From positions 193,581,353 to 193,645,352 of the forward strand of contig NC_134568.1 in assembly GCF_050947875.1 (NCBI RefSeq): a DNA stretch of 64,000 nt. The letters are read 5' to 3'. The notes below the pieces were generated by a model, which was not told where the DNA came from, made no database searches, and saw nothing but the letters and a program-made list of their open reading frames with translations. Position numbers and translations under genes: made by a program. The stretch's first letter is position 1. Every line of letters begins with the position of its first letter. Of the stretch, positions 59,320 through 64,000 are shown one piece after another. The DNA comes from Dermacentor variabilis. Its lineage: Eukaryota; Arthropoda; Arachnida; Ixodida; Ixodidae.

Positions 59320-59618
59320 TAAAGTCCCTCGATAATTTTAAAGTAGCGACACTCTTTGAACTCTGCCGCCGCCGCGCGACCTCCTCGCCTCCTCCTCGCC
59401 CCTTGTGCGTTCCCCCGCGGCAACCAGTTTTGCCCCCGTTTTCTTGCACGAAGATTGGTCTCCCTGCCGTTGCCCTTGGAAACGCGCGGAGCTTGAGTTT
59501 TGCTTGTGTTTTTTTCTTTTTCGTTCGCGCCATTTTCCTCCTGAGCACGGCTGGCTCGGCGCTTTAGCTCGGGGTAGCGAACGTTGTACGCTGTGTTTCC
59601 TGCTCTATGTGCTAGCGA

Positions 59619-59808
59619 TATGCCGGGCTGTTGCGCATATAACTGCAGCACGAATCCCGAAGATGGTTATGCCGTTTTCATGATACCACAAGGGAAGCGT
59701 GACGGCTTGCGCAGGAAGCAGTGGCTGCATGACATTGACGGAAAGAACTTTGTTCCGACAAAGAACAGCGTTGTTTGCGAGCTGAGGCGTCTTTCTTATA
59801 GCTCGTAG
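59619..59808 (+). pseudogene. N-terminal THAP domain of P-like transposase (first exon or stub)
   Basis: ATG at 59619 opens MPGCCAYNCSTNPEDGYAVF, then MIPQGKRDGLRRKQWLHDID and FVPTKNSVVCE. This is a typical THAP start: MPxCC-x3-C, a Trp in RKQW, and the third zinc ligand in VVCE. The expected His-Phe (CEVHF) is missing: the frame goes on ELRRLSYSS to a stop at 59806-59808. In many THAP genes an exon ends close to this point, but no GT donor is seen right after VCE (CTGAGG instead), so a damaged splice site or a mutation is likely. THAP binds the element ends in P transposases (family knowledge). No downstream transposase exons were recognised. Confidence 0.75.
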
Positions 59809-60054
59809 CAAAGCATCCCTAATGCTGCATTTTTTTTTCATTCTTCCGGCCTGCTCAACAGCGTTTTTGTTGCGGTAGTCCTTAGTATGCTTAATATTTT
59901 GGGGCGGCTCCATCACCTCGCACGTCGCTAACTGTTGTTATTCAGTCGGAAGTGCAGCATAGATTCTGCTTTGAGCCCTGAAAAAAATTAGTGGTAAGTA
60001 TACCCGTGGTATTGCAGGTGATGAGCGTTCGCTAGTCAACATTTTTTTTTTAGT

Positions 60055-61426
60055 TTTAAGGCGAAAGCCTTTAGATCTGTTTCAAGGTCGCGTTGTAAAC
60101 TGGAAGTATCACGTGACTGAAAGCGTGTCCACCCCTGTATAAGAGAATGATTACCCAAGTTAATTAATGAATCATCAGTTATTGACATAAGGTGGATTAG
60201 GGAGGATTAAGGTTGATTAGAGGGTATTAAAGAAGATTAAGGTGGATTAGAGAGCATTAAGAAGGATTAAGATGCATGAATAAAGGTTAAGGTGGGTGGA
60301 GGAAGATTAAGACGGATTATGGTGGATTAAGGTGAAGGGTTGATGAAAGGGTATTAAGACCGATTAGGGTGCTTGAACAAGATTAAGGTCGATTAGTGTG
60401 GATTAAGGTAGATTAGGGTTGATAAAGGAGGATTAAGGCCGATTAGGATGGATTAGGGACCATGAAGCTGGATTATGTTTGATAGAGGTGGATTAGGGTG
60501 TTAAGGTAGATTGGGACTATTAAGCAGGATTAAGTTGAATTAAGGTGTATGAATAAGGATTAAGTTGAATGAAGGAGGATTAGGGCGGATTATGACGGAT
60601 TAGGGTTGATAAAGGAGGATTAAGACCGTATAGGATTGGCTAAGGTGCATTAAGGGCGATGTAGGTTGACTAGGTTTTATTAAGGTGGATTAGGGTGGAC
60701 TAAGGTGAATTAGGCTTCATTGAGTATTAAGACCGATTAGTCTACCATAATCCTCCTAATGCACATTAATCCACCGAATCCACATTCATCGACCTTAATC
60801 CTCCTTCATTCACTTTAATCCACGAAAGTCCTCCTTAATGCACCCTAGTCCACTTTCATCGACCTTAATCTATTCCAACCCTCCTTAATCAACCGTAATT
60901 CTTGCTCATTCACTTTAATCCACCATAATCCACTATAATCGTCCTTAATTCACTTTAATCCACCCGAAGCTGCATTCATCTACCTTATTCCACCCTAATC
61001 CTCCTTCATTCACTTTAATTCACCCTAGCCCACCATAATCCTCCTTAATGCAGTTTAATCCTTCTTAATCCACCCTTATCCTTTTTCATGCACTTTAGTC
61101 CACCCTAATCCACTATAACCGTCCTTAATGCACCTCAGCGCACCTTCATCCACCCTAATCACCTTCATCGACCTTAATCCAACCTAGTACTCCTGTGTGC
61201 ACCTTAAATCACCTTCATTCACCCTAATGCACCTTCATCGGCTTTAATCCACCTTAATCCACCCGAATTCATCTTAATCAAATCACTAATCAATCATTAC
61301 TTTGCTAATTATTAATCATCTCTTATACGCGGCTGCACATGCTTTGGTTCGCTTCCTGCCTTCCTTCGGTCACGTGAAATTTTCTGTAGCTCACAACTGG
61401 ACCTAGGTCTAAGGCTTTCACTTAAT
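60055..61426. mobile_element. Palindromic (foldback) element of degenerate GGATTAAGGT units
   Basis: The left half (about 60190-60738) is some 50 degenerate decamers close to GGATTAAGGT or GGATTAGGGT; the right half (60739-61275) is the same in reverse complement (CCACCTTAATC). The flanks are inverted too: AAGGCGAAAGCCTTTAGA, CACGTGACTGAA and TATAAGAGAATGATTA at 60058-60160 correspond to AGTGAAAGCCTTAGA, CACGTGACCGAA and TATAAGAGATGATTA read back from 61426. It lies within the P-like element. No coding capacity. Confidence 0.8.
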
Positions 61427-61836
61427 AAGTCACAGACACAAAGGGATGTGTCACAAGCAATACTAGATCAGACGCACGAAGTAAAGCATCCCATCATGCG
61501 GCAGAAAAATTGTCTGGAGTATAGAGCTCGCCTCAAAGTTCCCTTTACATCGGTATACCCCGTTCATACGGCTTTAGGAAAAAACCAACCTCCTCATAAA
61601 TGTTGCCTCTAGCATTATCGATGCTGTTATTAGCATTTCTCAAAATTTTCAACCACACTGGGGCGCGCAACTGGCCTAAAAAAACACGCCTCCATAGAAT
61701 CCTGCGGCCCGTCCGCGGGAGCCCAGGAGGAATAGCGTGCCGTGCGCAGCCGGTGGGCGAGAAGAATCGAGGAGGAAAGCGCCGTGAGGAGGAGAGTGTC
61801 GCTACTTTCAAACTATCAAGGGGTTTTACGCGGAGC

Positions 61837-61924
61837 GAGATAGCAGCGCCTCGGTGCGGCCCCGCAGCCGCTCCGGCCAGCGGTGCCGTGGGTGCCGTGG
61901 TCCGTTTACTTTTTTGGCCGATAG
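61837..61924 (-). repeat. Outer end of the right Tc1 inverted repeat
   Basis: Continues the right arm after the P-like insertion and ends GGCCGATAG next to TA, mirroring the left end at 56302. Confidence 0.85.
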
Positions 61925-61936
61925 TACATAGAAGCG

Positions 61937-62069
61937 GAATTTGTTAGATCCCAATAGTTTCATGCAGCCTATAGCCAGGTTAGTTCGCTCACGAAATATG
62001 AGCGTTTGTCTTTGCAGATGGCGCGAGGGGAACTTGAGCTTGTCACCGATCTTGGCGAGAATCACCGAG

Positions 62070-62102
<33 letters not shown>

Positions 62103-62600
62103 GTTAAAGTTAATGTGGCTGATACGGGACTTTATCAGTTTGCGAAACGTAACGTTGCAGCGCTTAGTGAAATGGGAAGCTTTTAATTCCCGCGTGACAT
62201 TACTAAGACCGAAAACTGAGCACCGCTCAGGCGTCAGACGCAATATTGTCCTTGCGCTATCTTACGGCGGCATGTCTTCAAACGCTGTGATAGAAAATCG
62301 CATATGAGCGACCGTGCCGGAGAATTAACAATATTGTCATTATAATTATAATTATTATTATTATTATTATTACTACTACTACTACTACTTCTACTACTAC
62401 TACTACTATTCAATATGAAAACATACAGGCAAGGAAAGAACTGGGCTTGCAATTGCCACCGAGAAGTGCACAATGCCTGTCTTCTCTTTATAAGGATTTG
62501 CTTCTGAAGAAAAGGATCGGCTCTGGAGCTTGCCGACCCAACATTATCCTTTCCTTTACTCAATCCACCCAAATCTCATATCCAGACTCCCATCAGCATT
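61937..62600. other. No gene; two microsatellites
   Basis: (TA)n at 62074-62102 and (TTA)n followed by (CTA)n at 62340-62408. No recognised product. Confidence 0.6.
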
Positions 62601-62905
62601 CATCTATATCATCGTCTTCGCCTGAACACCGCCTATGGAAACGCCTTACGGTACCGCTTCGGTCAAGTGAGAAGTTCACACTGCAACAACTGTGGCTCAA
62701 TTGAAACAGTGGAGGATATCCTGTTTGAGTGTCGAGCGTACGCCGACGCACGCGCGTTCTATATGAACATTGCATGCATTCACTTAAACAGAGACCTTTG
62801 CCATTTGTCTGTTTCTTAGGCCCTTTAGCCTGCCTCACGCAACAGAGGCGTGCGATGAACTTTTTATTTACATACTTACAAAACATTGGTCAACTCATGG
62901 TCAAC
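62601..62905 (+). pseudogene. LINE C-terminal fragment (I/R1-like)
   Basis: From 62601: HLYHRLRLNTAYGNALRYRF, then CNNCGSIETVEDILFECRAY and ADARAFYMN, the zinc-binding tail of I/R1-group LINEs (the family His of VEHIL is Asp). After a frame change near 62800 the text FLGPLACLTQQRRAMNFLFT and YLQNIGQL continues the usual end. It may extend untranslated to about 63170, where TTCATTAAAGG occurs. Confidence 0.8.
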
Positions 62906-64000
62906 ATGGTTCTACTCTATCACCCTCATACACCTTTCCCGCGGCGAATTCTGTCACCTCATTGTAGGACGGTTCATACACTGAAGGACTCTACCATTGC
63001 GCACGCCGTTGCCCATGAGTCAGAAAACTCAGTGCCTTTTCTTTTTTTAACTTATTCCTTCTTTTCCGCCTCTCTCGGTCTTTATTTCTCTCCTCAATTC
63101 CCTTCCCCATGCAGAGTAGCATGTCAGCGATGTCTATACGGCGGCTAAAATTTCTGCCTTTCATTAAAGGGTTCTCTCTCTTCCTCTTTCTAATGAGGGA
63201 ATACAAACAGAAGTTGTAGATTGGAAGAAGGGAATTCAAAAGGAAAGAAACAGCAAGATGGGGGGGCAGGCCACAAAGAATAATATGACGCAACGACAAA
63301 TAGAGTGCGCAAATAGGAACAGAACATAACGCAGGAACGAAAAAAAAATAACATATGAAGGTCGCACAATTACAACATAATGTTAAAAAAAAACAAAATT
63401 TAGTAAAAATATTACGTATATCAAAGAGTCACAAACGGGAAGTCAAACCAGTTTGTTGTAGCAAAGTAAGCAGCTTAACAAAGGGGGGGGGGGGGGCAAA
63501 CCTTAGTGCGGTCACTTTGTCGTAGCCGTTGTAGCTATTTAAACTTGAGGAGCGGAATTCACTAAACCGCGCCTTTCGTACGCAATTTCTTAGCCAAAAG
63601 GTTTTTACGCTAAGATAAGGATGCAACCGAAGTGGCAGCGCACTTAACTTGCGGCGTCGTAAGAGCGCGAGAAGAAAGCAAAACCCAGATTAAGCGACAA
63701 GGAAAGAAAAAAGCGCGATAACCGATAGCATGATCGCACATCATGCATCTGCAGATTCTCACGGCAAATCAATACACGCCCCTAATCGACAGCTTCCTTT
63801 TGCGGGCGTCTCTTATAGCGCCGACAAGCGCAACCGCGCTCGCCCGTTCACTGCACCCTCAAAGGAATGGCAGTGCCCATATTGTAAAGCGCCTGAATGT
63901 CTTTATTGCGGTGCCAATTAAAGAAAGGAAAAAAAAGGGTCTCCGATCCACTTTGTGAAAGTGGTTGGAGAGCGAAGCTGTAAACGACTAGAGCGGTTAC
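62906..64000. other. No gene seen
   Basis: AT-rich with a run of 14 G at 63483-63496. Frames of up to 139 codons without recognised domains. The window ends in ordinary-looking sequence. Confidence 0.45.

Larger units (their letters stand above)
59320..61828 (+). mobile_element. P-like THAP-domain DNA transposon with 8-bp target duplication
   Basis: Inserted in the right arm of the Tc1 element. CGCGGAGC is duplicated exactly at 59312-59319 and 61829-61836. Ends are inverted repeats: TAAAGTCCCTCGATAATTTT... and, from the right, TAAAACCCCTTGATAGTTTG..., both continuing AAAGTAGCGACACTCT (31 of 36 matching). Eight-base duplication plus a THAP-coding start 300 bp inside fits P-superfamily elements; hAT elements also make 8-bp duplications but do not normally start with THAP. 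The body after the THAP exon is mostly replaced by the palindrome at 60055. Confidence 0.8.
56302..61924 (-). mobile_element. Tc1-type transposon with ~850-bp inverted repeats, split by a P-like insertion
   Basis: The ends read CTATCGGCCAAAAAAGTAAA (left, plus strand) and its reverse complement (right), each beside TA (56300-56301 and 61925-61926), the Tc1/mariner target. The left arm is 56302-57150. The right arm is 58551-59319 continued at 61837-61924, after an inserted 2.5-kb element. Arms are highly similar, and the right one has a 9-bp CACGGCACC-type repeat extra. Between them is a minus-strand transposase. Without the insertion the element is about 3.1 kb. Confidence 0.85.

Noticed and set aside
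60190..61280. Interstitial telomere repeat (TTAGG)n
   Set aside because: The unit is a degenerate ~10-mer near GGATTAAGGT with a strand switch and inverted flanks, not a regular TTAGG array.
61829..61928. Independent third copy of a 100-bp dispersed repeat
   Set aside because: It is the outer part of the Tc1 right arm displaced by the P-like insertion, as the 8-bp duplication shows.

Overview
The window reads as arthropod nuclear DNA, most likely from a hard (ixodid) tick. The grounds are several copies of a tRNA-derived SINE that resembles the tick 'Ruka' type (name from memory, not checked), CR1-like, RTE, BEL/Pao, Ty3/gypsy and Tc1 remnants, many AT microsatellites, and a very low density of host genes. 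Genus cannot be called. Only one convincing host protein gene is present: an uninterrupted 474-codon frame at 11460-12884 for a membrane-anchored GH18 chitinase-like protein whose catalytic acidic residues are all replaced.

Layout. 1-3340: CR1-like LINE copy A. 5061-6140: element with a THAP-like zinc-finger exon (copy A). 6706-8745: SINE, an isolated LTR with 51-bp repeats in its U3, and a ~169-bp tandem dimer. 11460-12884: the GH18-like gene. 14081-20430: SINE, an old LINE RT fragment, and minus-strand CR1-like LINE copy B, which carries a 2A-like translational recoding motif near its N-terminus. 22702-25045: 46-bp hairpin, THAP-element copy B (complete, inverted relative to copy A) and a LINE RNase H relic. 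26487-27332: degenerate SINE and a near-perfect 82-bp inverted repeat. 28712-30560: BEL/Pao pol relic. 31672-31901: SINE with target-site duplication. 34132-37270: RTE element whose main frame is broken by only two amber codons. 40755-44710: LTR-to-LTR gypsy-type element holding only gag and protease relics. 45558-47100: microsatellite-flanked hairpin and a TIR element. 47494-49325: 62-bp satellite with higher-order structure. 50750-53690: LINE scraps and a gypsy 3' end with a SINE nested in it. 56302-61924: a Tc1-type transposon with very long terminal inverted repeats, whose right arm is split by a 2.5-kb THAP-coding, P-like transposon (8-bp target duplication), itself holding a 1.37-kb palindromic element built of degenerate GGATTAAGGT units. 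62601-62905: LINE 3' fragment.

How the parts relate. The window is a layered graveyard of transposons. The insertion order is readable in two places: P-like element inside Tc1 arm with palindrome inside the P-like element, and SINE inside gypsy. No pathway or operon-like grouping exists. The most unusual coding signals are the 2A motif in LINE B, the catalytically dead GH18 membrane protein, and the repeated association of THAP zinc-finger exons with inverted-repeat elements.
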